Below are positions 55,157 to 64,000 of a stretch of DNA of 64,000 nucleotides, piece by piece. Under the pieces are notes generated by a model. That model did no database searches and was not told the origin of the DNA. It saw nothing but the letters and a program-made list of their open reading frames with translations. Each line of letters opens with the position of its first letter. Positions within the stretch are counted from its first letter, which is position 1. The position numbers and the translations under genes were made by a program. The stretch comes from Verrucomicrobiaceae bacterium (GTDB lineage: Bacteria > Verrucomicrobiota > Verrucomicrobiia > Verrucomicrobiales > Akkermansiaceae): positions 60,877 to 124,876 of the forward strand of contig JAIXQS010000167.1 of assembly GCA_027485615.1 (NCBI GenBank). The letters run 5' to 3'.

Positions 55157-56647
55157 ATGAATTTCTACCTGATTGCGCGCATCCTCGGCCTCCTTCTCGT
55201 GCTTGAGGCCAAGGCCATGCTGATGTGCGCCTTCTTCGCGAAGTTCGATGTGATCGCAGGCGACAAGGAAGCGGCTTCCATGCTTTTCCTCTCCGCAGCC
55301 ATCACCGCCGGCTGCGGGCTGCTGGGCATCTTGCCGGGGATCAGGAAAACAAGGCATGACAAGATCCCGAAGCGGGAAGCGATCGTGATCGTGGGCATAG
55401 GCTGGCTCCTGTGCAGCGCTTTCGGCGGGCTACCATTCGTACTATGCCCGCCGTATCTCACGCCCGCAGGGGCGTTTTTCGAGGCGGCCTCGGGCTTTAC
55501 TACAACCGGCTCCTCGGTGATGACGGTGATCGAGGAATGGCCGCGCGGCATCCTGCTGTGGCGTGCCGCCACGCAGCTTCTCGGCGGGATCGGCATCCTG
55601 GTGCTTTTCGTCGCGCTGCTTTCCTATATCGGGGTTTCCTCAAAATCCCTGTTCAACAACGAATCCTCCTTCCGCAGCGGCGATCTGGGCCTTGCGCGCA
55701 TCCAGGACACCGCCATGCTGCTGCTGCGCATCTACTTCGCCTTGGTGCTCGCGTGCCTAGTCGGATTGCGGGTCATGGGGCTGTCTTGGTTCAACGCCGC
55801 TTGCCACGCATTCGCCACCGTCTCGACAGGCGGCCTCAGCACGCACACCGCAAGCATCGCACACTACACGGAATGGGGAAACTCGTGGCTCATCGAGCTG
55901 TGGCTGATCCTTTTCATGACCTTGGGCAGCCTCAATTTCCTGCTCTTCGTGGTGATCCTGCGCCGCAACTGGAAACGTGTGCTGAGCGAGGAGGATGCCC
56001 GCTGGTTCATCGGGATCTGTGCGCTTTTTATCCTTCTGATCGCCGTCGGGCGGAGCCAAACCGAGGGGGTGGCTTTCCTCCAAAGCCTGCGCGACGCGGC
56101 GTTCATCGTTGTCACCATCGCCTCCACCACCGGTTTCGGCACGGCGGATTACGACCTGTGGCCGTCGTGGTCGAAGGTGCTCATCGCCTGCCTGATGCTG
56201 ATCGGCGGCTGCGCGGGTTCGACCTCGGGTGGCTTCAAGGTCGGCAGGCTCATCGTCTTCGCGAAATCGGCACGGAACGAGATCATCCGCACGTTCCGCC
56301 CGAACCAGGTGTTCCGTGTCGTGGTGAACGGCAACCCGCTCGACGACTCCGCGCGCGCGCGCACGATGTTTTTCATCGCGCTTTACCTGATGATCTGCGT
56401 CGCCTCCACGGCGGTGGTCGGCTTCCTCGAGGCGGGCACGGGAATCAGCATGGAAAGCTGCGCGGGCGCCGTGCTGGCGACGATCTCGAACATCGGCCCG
56501 GGCTTCGATGCCGTCGGGCCTACCAAGAATTTCTCCGAGCTCCGCGAGCCGACCAAAGCCTTCCTCGGCTGGTTGATGATCCTCGGGCGGCTCGAGCTGT
56601 TCGCGCTGCTGGTGCTTTTCGTGCCGCAGCTTTGGAGGAAATACTAG
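55157..56647 (+). CDS. trkH: Trk system potassium uptake protein TrkH
   Basis: TrkH forms the potassium-conducting pore in the inner membrane. The 496-residue protein has about ten to twelve membrane helices and four filter-like loops: ASGFTTTGSSVMTVIEEWP, FATVSTGGLSTH, ASTTGFGTADYD and TISNIGPGFDAVGPT. LLWRAATQLLGGIGILVLFV is typical. It is cotranscribed with trkA. Confidence 0.95.
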   Translation: MNFYLIARILGLLLVLEAKAMLMCAFFAKFDVIAGDKEAASMLFLSAAITAGCGLLGILPGIRKTRHDKIPKREAIVIVGIGWLLCSAFGGLPFVLCPPYLTPAGAFFEAASGFTTTGSSVMTVIEEWPRGILLWRAATQLLGGIGILVLFVALLSYIGVSSKSLFNNESSFRSGDLGLARIQDTAMLLLRIYFALVLACLVGLRVMGLSWFNAACHAFATVSTGGLSTHTASIAHYTEWGNSWLIELWLILFMTLGSLNFLLFVVILRRNWKRVLSEEDARWFIGICALFILLIAVGRSQTEGVAFLQSLRDAAFIVVTIASTTGFGTADYDLWPSWSKVLIACLMLIGGCAGSTSGGFKVGRLIVFAKSARNEIIRTFRPNQVFRVVVNGNPLDDSARARTMFFIALYLMICVASTAVVGFLEAGTGISMESCAGAVLATISNIGPGFDAVGPTKNFSELREPTKAFLGWLMILGRLELFALLVLFVPQLWRKY

Positions 56648-56694
56648 CATGCTTCTCCCATCCAGCGGCGGGATGACGGTCTACAGGAACGTAA

Positions 56695-56779
56695 CGGTGT
56701 CGTAGGCGCGGGCGGATGCAAAGCCGCCGCAAATCAAAGCCGCTCCACCTCCCGCTTAGGCGGCAAGCATACGACACCG
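56695..56779. repeat. Palindromic intergenic repeat after trkH
   Basis: CGGTGTCGTA (56695-56704) and TACGACACCG (56770-56779) are perfect inverted repeats around 65 bases that contain further pairing blocks such as GCCGCC (56723-56728) with GGCGGC (56759-56764). It probably folds into a long hairpin. I found no second copy in the window. Confidence 0.6.
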
Positions 56780-56835
56780 ATAAAATTCTGGAAAAACAGG
56801 GGATTTCAGGCAACCTGCCGTAAAATTTCGATCCG

Positions 56836-58761
56836 ATGAAATCGTTCGCTATGAAATGCTTTCTGCCCAACGCGTTTTCCGAAGCTTTGAAGATGCAGAT
56901 AGCATGGATCGCAATGGTATCCCTGACCCATGCGGGCTGCCTCGAACCTGATAGTGATGATGAGGCATTTGAGCGGAGTTTGGCCGTCGCCAAGCTGCAG
57001 GTGGAGGAGAGTGTTTCCTATCAGGGGGAGGACGGTTTGGTGCGGACCAAATACGGGCTCAAATTGCTGGAAACATACAAAGGGCGGTTGGAGAGCCGGA
57101 TCGAGGTGATCTCGATGGGTGGAAGTGTCGGCAGGGTTTCCCACCACAGTTCGGAATTCCTGGATTTGGAGGAAGGGAAATCCTACGCGATGATGTTGGA
57201 TAAGGACGCCGAAGGGCGCTGGAAGGCATCGGGATTGCGGGCGATGCGCGCCCATGAGGGCTGCGGAAAGATGTGCCGGTTTTTACGCAACGGCGCACAA
57301 GGCAAGAGACCCGCTCCGGTGGCGGTGCAAGGGGGTAACGGGGAGATCATGGTGGATCAGTCAAACAACGGCGTGCCCGGTTCCAAGGTGACGGCTACGG
57401 GTTATACCGAATCGGGCGGTCGCCCCACCCGGTTCACGACCTGCGATGGCGGCCAGCCCATCGGTTATCTGGTGGATGTGGATCCGACCAAGCTGCCAAC
57501 CGGGATGGATCAGGCAGGGGCTTTGGCCGCTGTTGCGGAAGCGCTGGATGTTTGGGCCGCGGTGTCTTCACTGAAATTCCGCTTCGACGGCGTTCAGTCC
57601 TTCGGGCAGGGCGCGAACCTGATCAACGTCAACGACGGCAGGCTGCGCATCCAGCTCCACGACAATTTCTCCAGCGTGAACACGAGCGGTATCCTGGGGA
57701 TCGGCGGCGGCGGGTTCCTCCTGCCAGCCACCGCGTTCAGCGGAGGGATCATCGGTTCGGCGGGGTTTGAGGAAAGGCTCTATGGCTACGTGGTGATGGA
57801 AAGCGTAACGAACGCCGCCTCGCTCCAGAGTGCCGCCAGGTTCAAGCGGGTGCTGACGCATGAGGTCGGGCACGCGCTTGGGTTGGCGCATTCGAGCGAG
57901 GATCCGAATGAACCCGAGCCACTCCTGAAAAACGCCATCATGTTTTTCCAGTCGAACACGGACGCGTTGGCGCTCGGCGCGTATGATATCGACCGGATTC
58001 AGTTCGGTTATCCCGTTTCCAATACGCCGCCATTCGCGACAAACCGGGCGGTATCCATCGTGACGACCGATCCGTTTTACGGAACCTTACCGCCGGGTGT
58101 GCTGGGTTTGAACCGCTTCCAGCTCAGGGCTTACGACCGCCAGGGAAATTCGCTGACACCGGTGTTGGCGAGCAGCACGTCCGGGGCGGGAACGTTTTCG
58201 CTCAACGGCATGGAGCTGGTCTACACGCCGGCGGGCTTTTTCAACACATCGAGATTATCGGACGCCCAGATCGCGGAAGGCTTTTTCTACGATAACGCTG
58301 TCATACAATTCAGCGACGGGACGCACACCAGCCGGGCGACCCGCTTCACGGTGGTGGGGTTATTCGCCGACCAAACGCCCTCCGACGGTTTGCCGGACGA
58401 TTGGATGATCGCCCATTTCGGCAGCAACGCTGCGGGCGCGCTGGCCAGCGGGCGGCACCCGAATGACGATCCCGACAAGGACGGCCTGTCAAACCGCCTT
58501 GAGTTCCAGCTCAATACGAATCCCAACAATGCGGCGAGCGGGCCGGTTGCGCCCGTTTACAATGCCGCAACAAGGCGCTTCACGTTCACACCGGTTCGGT
58601 TTGCCCCGTATTGGATAGAGTCGTCAGCGACCCTGGAAACGAATTCATGGGTGCCACGGCGGCTGGCGACGACCTATCAGGCCGGCGAAAACATCTCGGC
58701 GGACTTCGCGGGGGAGGCTTTGCCACAAAAAGAGTTTTACCGCGTAGGGACGGGCTTCTGA
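56836..58761 (+). CDS. Secreted matrixin-like zinc metalloprotease
   Basis: A 641-residue exported protein. A hydrophobic N-terminal segment with a cysteine (MQIAWIAMVSLTHAGCLEP) may be a lipoprotein-type signal. The metzincin zinc site is HEVGHALGLAHSSE (His-Glu, His, His), with a following NAIMFF that may be the Met-turn. Later come a possible cadherin-like region and a calcium-binding thrombospondin-3-type repeat (PNDDPDKDGLSNRLEFQLNT) common in verrucomicrobial secreted proteins, then a short C-terminal domain (SATLETNSWVPRRL). It probably degrades extracellular protein. It stands alone. Confidence 0.8.
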   Translation: MKSFAMKCFLPNAFSEALKMQIAWIAMVSLTHAGCLEPDSDDEAFERSLAVAKLQVEESVSYQGEDGLVRTKYGLKLLETYKGRLESRIEVISMGGSVGRVSHHSSEFLDLEEGKSYAMMLDKDAEGRWKASGLRAMRAHEGCGKMCRFLRNGAQGKRPAPVAVQGGNGEIMVDQSNNGVPGSKVTATGYTESGGRPTRFTTCDGGQPIGYLVDVDPTKLPTGMDQAGALAAVAEALDVWAAVSSLKFRFDGVQSFGQGANLINVNDGRLRIQLHDNFSSVNTSGILGIGGGGFLLPATAFSGGIIGSAGFEERLYGYVVMESVTNAASLQSAARFKRVLTHEVGHALGLAHSSEDPNEPEPLLKNAIMFFQSNTDALALGAYDIDRIQFGYPVSNTPPFATNRAVSIVTTDPFYGTLPPGVLGLNRFQLRAYDRQGNSLTPVLASSTSGAGTFSLNGMELVYTPAGFFNTSRLSDAQIAEGFFYDNAVIQFSDGTHTSRATRFTVVGLFADQTPSDGLPDDWMIAHFGSNAAGALASGRHPNDDPDKDGLSNRLEFQLNTNPNNAASGPVAPVYNAATRRFTFTPVRFAPYWIESSATLETNSWVPRRLATTYQAGENISADFAGEALPQKEFYRVGTGF

Positions 58762-58840
58762 GCTCATCCGAAGCGACTTGTGAGGATGCGCGCGTTTCCG
58801 CATTCGCCAGAAGTCTTGCCAGCCGCACGTTTCCAGCTAG

Positions 58841-60058
58841 GTGTGGCGCGTGGTGAAACGGGTCGAGGCCAAGGGTGTGTTCGCGCGGCTTTGGGCGCTT
58901 TCGTTTTTCCATGGAATGGCGCCGGGCTTCTGGGTGCCCTCGCTCACCAACGTCCTCAAGGCCGAGGGGCTGGAGGGCTGGGTGGCCGCCGTGTTCGCTG
59001 TCGCGCCGATCTGCTCGCTGTTTTCCCCGCTGATCGGCGGCGCGCTGGCGGACGAGCGCATTGCCGCGCAGAAACTCATGGGCTGGAGCTCCCTGCTCGG
59101 CGCGGTCGCCATTTTCCTCGCCTTCGGGGCGCTCGATATCGGGCTGCACCCTTGGTGGTTCATCGCCGGGATCGCGCTTTACGCAACCGTCTCCGGCCCC
59201 ACTTGGGGATTGCTCGCCACCATCAGCCTCGCGAACCTTGATGATGGCGAGAAACGCTATCCGCTTGTCCGGCTGGGCGCGACCTTGGGTTGGATGGCCG
59301 CCGGTTTCCTGACGAGCTACGCGCTGGATGCGGACAGCAGCCTCGTCGTCGGTTACGCCGCCGCCGGAGCGCGGATTTTCGCGGGGATCATTTCTTTCGG
59401 AGTGCCGGACACGCCGCCGCTCGGGCAGGGGAAATCCTGGCGCAGCGCGCTCGGCTTCGGCGCGTTCTCGCTTTTCCGGAACCGCGACCACGCCGTGCTC
59501 CTGACGGTCAGCGGGCTGTTCTCGGTTCCGCTGGTGGCGTTCTACATGTATTCAGCGGAAATGTTCGGGATGCTCGGCGACAAGACCCCGACCGCCACCA
59601 TGACCGTCGGCCAATGGAGCGAGATCGCCGCGATGCCTCTGCTCGGGATGCTGATGGTGCGCTTCCGCCTGAAAACTCTGCTGATGTGGGGGCTCGGCCT
59701 TTCCGTGCTCCGCTACGGCCTCAGCGGATACGCGGGACTCACCGGCATCGTCGCATGGCACGTCGCGGGCGTCGCGCTGCACGGCGTCTGCTACACGATC
59801 TATTTCGTCACCGCCCAGGTCTATCTCGATCGCCGCGTCGATCCTGCACTGCGCGGGCAGGCGCAAGGACTGCTCGGCCTGATGACATCCGGCATCGGGC
59901 CCTTGGTCGGCGCGCTGTTCTGCGCGTGGCTGCGCACCGTCTGCGTCGATGAAACCGGCGCGGGCTGGCAAAACTTCTGGTGGATCCTCGCCGCCATCAT
60001 CGCCGCCTGCTGGATTTCCTTCGGCCTGTTTTACCGGGGGAAAACGGCGGGAACCTGA
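58841..60058 (+). CDS. MFS transporter (nucleoside:H+ symporter-like)
   Basis: A 405-residue major facilitator with twelve predicted membrane helices. FFHGMAPGFWVPSLTNVLKA and GPTWGLLATISLANLDDGEK resemble the nucleoside/proton symporter (NupG-like) and related MFS families. It would import a nucleoside or sugar, but the substrate is not evident. The start is uncertain (GTG at 58841 used); an ATG-proximal alternative is not obvious. It is followed by a palindromic repeat. Confidence 0.8.
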   Translation: MWRVVKRVEAKGVFARLWALSFFHGMAPGFWVPSLTNVLKAEGLEGWVAAVFAVAPICSLFSPLIGGALADERIAAQKLMGWSSLLGAVAIFLAFGALDIGLHPWWFIAGIALYATVSGPTWGLLATISLANLDDGEKRYPLVRLGATLGWMAAGFLTSYALDADSSLVVGYAAAGARIFAGIISFGVPDTPPLGQGKSWRSALGFGAFSLFRNRDHAVLLTVSGLFSVPLVAFYMYSAEMFGMLGDKTPTATMTVGQWSEIAAMPLLGMLMVRFRLKTLLMWGLGLSVLRYGLSGYAGLTGIVAWHVAGVALHGVCYTIYFVTAQVYLDRRVDPALRGQAQGLLGLMTSGIGPLVGALFCAWLRTVCVDETGAGWQNFWWILAAIIAACWISFGLFYRGKTAGT

Positions 60059-60078
60059 CCGTGTGGATTCAGAAATCC

Positions 60079-60192
60079 AACCACAGATGAACAGGATGAA
60101 CGCAGATAAACACATCGGGATGCTGCCGTGACGACAACGTCACTTTCCCCTATCCCTTTCATCATCTGCGACTATCCCGTCCATCTGTGGTT
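60079..60192. repeat. Palindromic intergenic repeat (AACCACAGATG type)
   Basis: AACCACAGATG (60079-60089) and CATCTGTGGTT (60182-60192) are perfect inverted arms. Between them GAACAGGATGAACGCAGATA and its partner TCATCTGCGACTATCCCGTC also pair in part. It belongs to the same family as 33149-33298 and lies between the MFS gene and typA. Confidence 0.75.
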
Positions 60193-60288
60193 CAAAATCC
60201 AAATTGGGAAACCACCGCATTCCCGCCTTGCCATCCCGGGAAAAACCCTCCATAGCCCCGCCCCCAAAGCCGTTTAGCCCCGAAATTT

Positions 60289-62136
60289 ATGTCACTCAAG
60301 ATCCGCAACCTCGCCATCATCGCCCACGTTGACCATGGGAAGACCACCCTCGTTGACCAGCTCCTCAAGGCCGGCGGCACCTACCGGGAGAACCAAGCCA
60401 CGCAGGAACGCGCCATGGACTCCATGGATCTCGAGCGCGAAAAAGGCATCACCATCAAGGCGAAAAACACCGCCATCCTTTACGATGGTTACACGATCAA
60501 CATCGTCGATACCCCTGGACACGCCGACTTCGGAGCCGAGGTCGAGCGGGTCATGAAAATGGTGGACGGCGTCCTCCTCGTCGTCGATGCGGCGGGCGGC
60601 CCGCAGGCGCAGACCCGTTTCGTGCTCCGCAAAGCCCTTGCCGAGGGACTGAAGCCCATCGTCGTCGTCAACAAGATCGACCGCCCCCTTTCAAATCCCC
60701 TCAAGGTTCACGACCAGGTGCTAGAGCTTTTCCTCGACCTCGACGCCACCGAAGAGCAGTTCAACGCGCCTTTCTCCTACGGCTCCGCCCGCGACGGCTA
60801 CTTCATGGATCATCCCGATGACGAGCGGAAGGATTGCATCCCGCTGCTCAAGAAAATCATCGAGTTCATCCCCGAGCCCGCCGCCGATCCGGCCGCGCCT
60901 TTCCACATGCTCGTCTCGAACATCGAGTGGGACAGCTTCGTCGGCCGCGTGGCGGTCGGCAAAGTCCTCGGCGGCTCCGTGAAAAAGGGCGATACCATCT
61001 GGCTCCACCGCAAGGACGGCACGAAACAGCAGTCCAAGGTGATGAAAACCTTCACCTACTCCGGCCTCGCCACCGAGGACTCGGAAGGTTGCGGCGCAGG
61101 CGGCATCGTCGGCATCGCGGCGGGCATCGAAAACATCGACATCGGCGAGACCCTCGCGGCCTCCGCCGACCAGCAGGCGCTGCCTTTCGTCGAAATCGAC
61201 CCGCCGACCGTTTCCATGGAGTTCTCCATCAACGACGGCCCGCTCGGCGGCAAGGAAGGCAAGCACGTCACCTCCCGCGCCATCCGCGAGCGCCTGATGC
61301 ACGAGATCAAGACCAACGTTTCCCTTCAGGTAGAGGACACCGACCAGGCCGGCGTCTTCAACGTCTCCGCCCGCGGCGCGATGCAGATCGCCGTTCTCGT
61401 CGAGCAGATGCGCCGCGAGGGCTTCGAGGTCTGCGTTTCCAGGCCGACGGTGATCTATCGCCGCGACGAGGGCGGCAAGCTCATGGAACCCTTCGAGACC
61501 CTCTACATCGAGTCCCCGGGTGATTACACCCAAGGCATCCTGAAGCTGCTCATCAACCGCAAGGGCATGATGGAAAACATGGAGACCGAGCCATCCGGCG
61601 AGACGCTCATCACCGCCCTGATCCCCACCCGCGGCCTGATCGGTTTTGAAACGGAAATCGTCAACCTCACCTCCGGCCACGGCATCATGTCCCACCTTTT
61701 CCGCGAGTACGGCCCCCACGCCGGCGAGATCGTGACGAGAACTACGGGAACCCTAGTATCCATGGAGGCCGGCGTCGCCACCACCTACTCGCTCCAGGCG
61801 CTGGAGGATCGCGGCGTCCTCTTCGTCGGCGCGAACGACGCCATCTACCCCGGCATGCTCGTCGGTGAAAACCCGCGCGTCGGCGATATGCCGGTCAACC
61901 CGGTGAAGGAGAAGCACCTCGACAACATGCGCTCCTCCGGCAAGGACAAGACCTCCAAGCTCACCCCGCCCATCCGTTTCTCCCTCGAGCGCGCCATCGA
62001 ATACATCGATGCCGACGAACTCGTCGAGGCAACTCCTCTCAACATCCGCCTCCGCAAGCGCATCCTCGACGAAGGCGCCCGCAAGCGCGCCGCGAAGGGA
62101 GTCAAAGGCGAAGACCGCAGCAACCGCGGCAAATAA
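60289..62136 (+). CDS. typA: Ribosome-associated GTPase TypA/BipA
   Basis: A translational GTPase that helps large-subunit assembly and stress growth. The 615-residue protein has G1 [15 protein letters not shown], the G3 region [17 protein letters not shown]4 VVNKIDRP, and the BipA-specific C-terminal domain ([35 protein letters not shown]). The start [18 protein letters not shown] is typical. An AT-rich repeat copy and a half-palindrome follow the stop. Confidence 0.96.
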   Translation: MSLKIRNLAIIAHVDHGKTTLVDQLLKAGGTYRENQATQERAMDSMDLEREKGITIKAKNTAILYDGYTINIVDTPGHADFGAEVERVMKMVDGVLLVVDAAGGPQAQTRFVLRKALAEGLKPIVVVNKIDRPLSNPLKVHDQVLELFLDLDATEEQFNAPFSYGSARDGYFMDHPDDERKDCIPLLKKIIEFIPEPAADPAAPFHMLVSNIEWDSFVGRVAVGKVLGGSVKKGDTIWLHRKDGTKQQSKVMKTFTYSGLATEDSEGCGAGGIVGIAAGIENIDIGETLAASADQQALPFVEIDPPTVSMEFSINDGPLGGKEGKHVTSRAIRERLMHEIKTNVSLQVEDTDQAGVFNVSARGAMQIAVLVEQMRREGFEVCVSRPTVIYRRDEGGKLMEPFETLYIESPGDYTQGILKLLINRKGMMENMETEPSGETLITALIPTRGLIGFETEIVNLTSGHGIMSHLFREYGPHAGEIVTRTTGTLVSMEAGVATTYSLQALEDRGVLFVGANDAIYPGMLVGENPRVGDMPVNPVKEKHLDNMRSSGKDKTSKLTPPIRFSLERAIEYIDADELVEATPLNIRLRKRILDEGARKRAAKGVKGEDRSNRGK

Positions 62137-62140
62137 ACCT

Positions 62141-62221
62141 TAAATTTTAAACTCTAAACCTCAAAGGAAGAGAGAGAATCGCTTTCTTGATCCGTGTTCA
62201 TCCGCGTTGATCCGTGGTTCC
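62141..62221. repeat. AT-rich repeat and half copy of the AACCACGGATG element
   Basis: TAAATTTTAAACTCTAAACC (62141-62160) repeats the sequence upstream of aroC. GATCCGTGTTCATCCGCGTT (62189-62208) followed by GATCCGTGGTTCC is the right arm of the palindromic element seen at 33241-33262, without a left arm. It directly precedes the methyltransferase gene. Confidence 0.6.
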
Positions 62222-62236
62222 TCTTCTCTTCGTTTG

Positions 62237-63292
62237 ATGTCCGCAACCCACCTCATCCGCATCTCCGAGGTCTTTTCCGGTCTGGTGCCGGAAATCCTCG
62301 GCATCCTTGGCGCGGAGAAGGTGAAAAAACTCGGTTCCGAGTTCTTTGTTTTCCAGACGGAAAGCCCTGAACTCATCACCGCCTCACCGGCGGCGCGTTT
62401 CATCCGCTGGCACATCCCGGTGGAGCATTCCTGGCCCTGCAATCCGGAGAAGATGGAGGGCTTCGTCGAGAAAGCCGCGCAATCACTCTACTACAAGTTC
62501 GAGAGCCGCCACCCGCAAACCGTCCTCGTTGGCCGCCTCGATCCCGGCTCGCAGAAGCCGTATTACAAATCCCTCGCCTCCAACCTCCGCGGACGCACCC
62601 TCCAGGTTTTCGAACTCCCCGAACGCGCGCCGAAAACCGCCGAGGAACAGAATTCCTCCAAGCAAACCCTCTTCTGCCTAATCGGCAAGGAAGGCCTCTT
62701 CGCCGGCATGGCCAGCCCCAAGGCTGCGAACGGCCTCCACCCCGGCGGCACGAAATACATCGCGCAGAACGCGGACGACACCGTCAGCCGCGCCGGCGCG
62801 AAGATCGCGGAAGCCCTCCACTACCTCACCATGTTCCGCCCCGCCCTCCTGGCGGATTCCCATTGGCTGGAGCTCGGTGCCAGCCCCGGCGGCATGACTT
62901 CCGAGCTTCTGAAACGCGGCCACCGCGTCACCGCCATCGACCGCGCCCCGCTTGATCCCCGCCTCGCCCGCAACCCCGGCCTCACCTTCATCCTGGACGA
63001 CGTCGCCGCCTTCATCCCCCCGCGCGGCGCGCGCTACGACGCCATCCTCTCCGACATGAACGGCCCGCCCCGCCAGGCCATCGCCCACGTCACCCGCCTC
63101 CACGATTTCCTAATGCCCGGCGGATTGGTCGTCTTCACCCTCAAAAGCACCGGCGCGGAAACCCTCCCGGAGATCGACTCCTTGGAAAAAGACGTCCTCG
63201 CCATCGCGGAAAAGGCCGGCCTCTCCCTCATCGCCCGCACCCACCTCACCTACAACCGGCAGGAGTTCACGATGTTCTTCGGGAAGGTGTAA
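62237..63292 (+). CDS. RlmM-like FtsJ-domain RNA methyltransferase
   Basis: A 351-residue SAM-dependent methyltransferase. An N-terminal THUMP-like region (about 1-160) is followed by an FtsJ/RrmJ fold with the SAM motif LELGASPGGMTSELLKRGH, DAILSDMNGPPRQAIAHVTR and FTLKSTGAETLPEIDSLEK, as in RlmM, which methylates 2'-O of C2498 in 23S rRNA. The N-terminal half is less conserved than in E. coli RlmM, so the exact target is inferred. The ATG at 62237 lies after the repeat remnant. Confidence 0.8.
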   Translation: MSATHLIRISEVFSGLVPEILGILGAEKVKKLGSEFFVFQTESPELITASPAARFIRWHIPVEHSWPCNPEKMEGFVEKAAQSLYYKFESRHPQTVLVGRLDPGSQKPYYKSLASNLRGRTLQVFELPERAPKTAEEQNSSKQTLFCLIGKEGLFAGMASPKAANGLHPGGTKYIAQNADDTVSRAGAKIAEALHYLTMFRPALLADSHWLELGASPGGMTSELLKRGHRVTAIDRAPLDPRLARNPGLTFILDDVAAFIPPRGARYDAILSDMNGPPRQAIAHVTRLHDFLMPGGLVVFTLKSTGAETLPEIDSLEKDVLAIAEKAGLSLIARTHLTYNRQEFTMFFGKV

Positions 63293-63670
63293 ATAGGGAG
63301 AAGGGTTTTCAGCCCTTTGCAGAACCCGGGCAATTTCCCCCATCCTCCACCAAGGAGTTGAAAGCCCCTTCCCCGTAGCCCGGGTTCCTCTCCCGCCACC
63401 AAGGCCTTGCCCGAGGAGGGGCTGCATCCTGCCGCCCGGAACCCCAAATCGCCGAGCGGCGGCGCATGTCATCCGCCGCGCCAAAAGGCATAACTGCCGC
63501 ACCCCGGAGGAGACCACCAATGAGTCATGCAACCGTGCACTTCAGTCTTGAACCCAAGCCCCTCAAATTTCGCGCTTCAAACTTGAAACTATTAAAAACC
63601 ACAAGCCGTCGCTATTTCGCGCCGGCTGATTCCTCTTGGCAGAGCCGCCTTGCTGGGAAAGCTTTAGGAC
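63293..63670. other. Intergenic region with palindromic repeat
   Basis: 378 bases without a convincing gene. The first 100 bases (63296-63394) are palindromic: GGGAGA pairs with TCTCCC at the ends and GAACCCGGGC (63322-63331) with GCCCGGGTTC (63378-63387) inside. The remainder holds an AT-rich stretch (63566-63600) and the leader of the SDR gene. A frame through 63466-63921 is only a shadow of that gene. Confidence 0.6.
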
Positions 63671-64000
63671 ATGTCAGCGACAACATATCTCAAGGAACTT
63701 TTCGACCTCACGGGGAAAACAGCCGTCGTCATCGGCGGCACGGGCGAACTCTGCGGCACCATGGCCGTCGGCCTTGCGCGGGCGGGAGCCGAAGTGGTGC
63801 TCGGCGGACGCATCCCGGAAAAAGCGGAGAAGCGGCTCGCCGAGATCGAGGGCTACGGAGGGAAGGGTTACTTCGTTCCCGTCGATGTCACCTCGCGCCA
63901 ATCCCTTCACGACCTGCTTGAGACCGTCCTGGAAAAATCCGGCGGCGTGGACATCCTGATCAACGGAGCGGGCACCAACTCGCCCACCCCTTTCCTAGAG
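63671..64000 (+). CDS. SDR-family oxidoreductase, N-terminal part (mannonate/gluconate dehydrogenase-like)
   Basis: The frame is open from ATG 63671 to the window end (110 codons). It has the SDR nucleotide motif [14 protein letters not shown], a GGR segment after the second strand, DVTS at the cofactor loop, and [12 protein letters not shown] near the cut, equivalent to [24 protein letters not shown] resembles SDR dehydrogenases annotated as D-mannonate oxidoreductase or gluconate 5-dehydrogenase. The catalytic Tyr-Lys lies beyond the window. Confidence 0.85.
   Translation, partial: MSATTYLKELFDLTGKTAVVIGGTGELCGTMAVGLARAGAEVVLGGRIPEKAEKRLAEIEGYGGKGYFVPVDVTSRQSLHDLLETVLEKSGGVDILINGAGTNSPTPFLE

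Noticed and set aside
60721..61719. Minus-strand frame of 332 codons opposite typA
   Set aside because: Antisense shadow of typA with low-complexity Gly/Ala/Asp/Val-rich translation.

Overview
The window looks like a chromosomal segment of a GC-rich Gram-negative member of the Verrucomicrobiota, most likely near Verrucomicrobiaceae (Luteolibacter/Haloferula-like). The lineage is inferred, not proven. It rests on a planctomycete/verrucomicrobial cytochrome gene (DUF1549/DUF1553) paired with a DUF1501 gene, a TGTTC-N4-GAACA palindrome before recA (the LexA motif reported for Verrucomicrobia), Lpt outer-membrane genes, a TorF-like porin, and several palindromic intergenic repeats. Most genes are housekeeping. 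I found no rRNA, tRNA, CRISPR array, phage or complete insertion sequence.

Layout. 1-4.1 kb: end of pstB, phoU, then sdhC-sdhA with no sdhB after them. 4.2-6.8 kb (minus strand): recA with LexA box and a structured leader region, a peroxiredoxin, an RsuA-type pseudouridine synthase. 7.0-17.4 kb: a catabolic island between two 91-bp direct repeats (90/91 identical) that are copies of the 5' part of the cytochrome gene at 17.2 kb. Its left end carries a broken glycoside hydrolase head to head with a truncated AraC regulator. Then come MaoC and IclR on the minus strand and a tightly spaced plus-strand operon: Gfo/Idh/MocA oxidoreductase, a solute-binding-protein homologue without signal peptide, CaiB-type CoA transferase, RhaT-like permease, amidohydrolase/lactonase, SDR dehydrogenase and FAH-family hydrolase. 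The last four resemble a non-phosphorylating L-fucose/L-rhamnose-type route; the first group does not belong to any pathway I recognise.

17.2-23.4 kb: the intact cytochrome/DUF1501 pair, a VapBC-type toxin-antitoxin pair and a TIM-barrel isomerase. 23.4-25.4 kb (minus): lptB and an LptC-LptA-like fusion. 25.6-28.8 kb: bcp, a membrane protein, recR, a DEAD-box helicase and a Gly/Tyr/His-rich lipoprotein. 28.9-38.1 kb: ilvD, a divergent dehydroquinate-synthase-like cyclase (EboD-like), a low-information gap, a NUDIX hydrolase, then minus-strand aroC, sixA, fabG and a xylulokinase. 38.1-41 kb: a TorF-like porin divergent from the ammonium transporter amt, with a consensus sigma-54 promoter before amt.

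41-49 kb: coaX, a ROK kinase, a Gre-like factor, ilvC, a TIGR01777 epimerase with a GbsR/MarR regulator whose predicted operator fills its own promoter spacer, a small HTH protein, and a beta-ketoacyl synthase translationally coupled to an unusual fusion of an L,D-transpeptidase with a phosphoserine phosphatase. 49.2-64 kb: prmC, murA, an acyltransferase-like membrane protein, a second TIGR01777 epimerase, trkA-trkH, a secreted matrixin-like metalloprotease, an MFS transporter, typA/bipA, an RlmM-like methyltransferase and the start of an SDR gene cut by the window end.

The most promising unusual items are the direct-repeat-bounded island with its unassigned CoA-transferase/MaoC/cytosolic-SBP module, the transpeptidase-phosphatase fusion, and the four-way-junction RNA-like structure upstream of recA.
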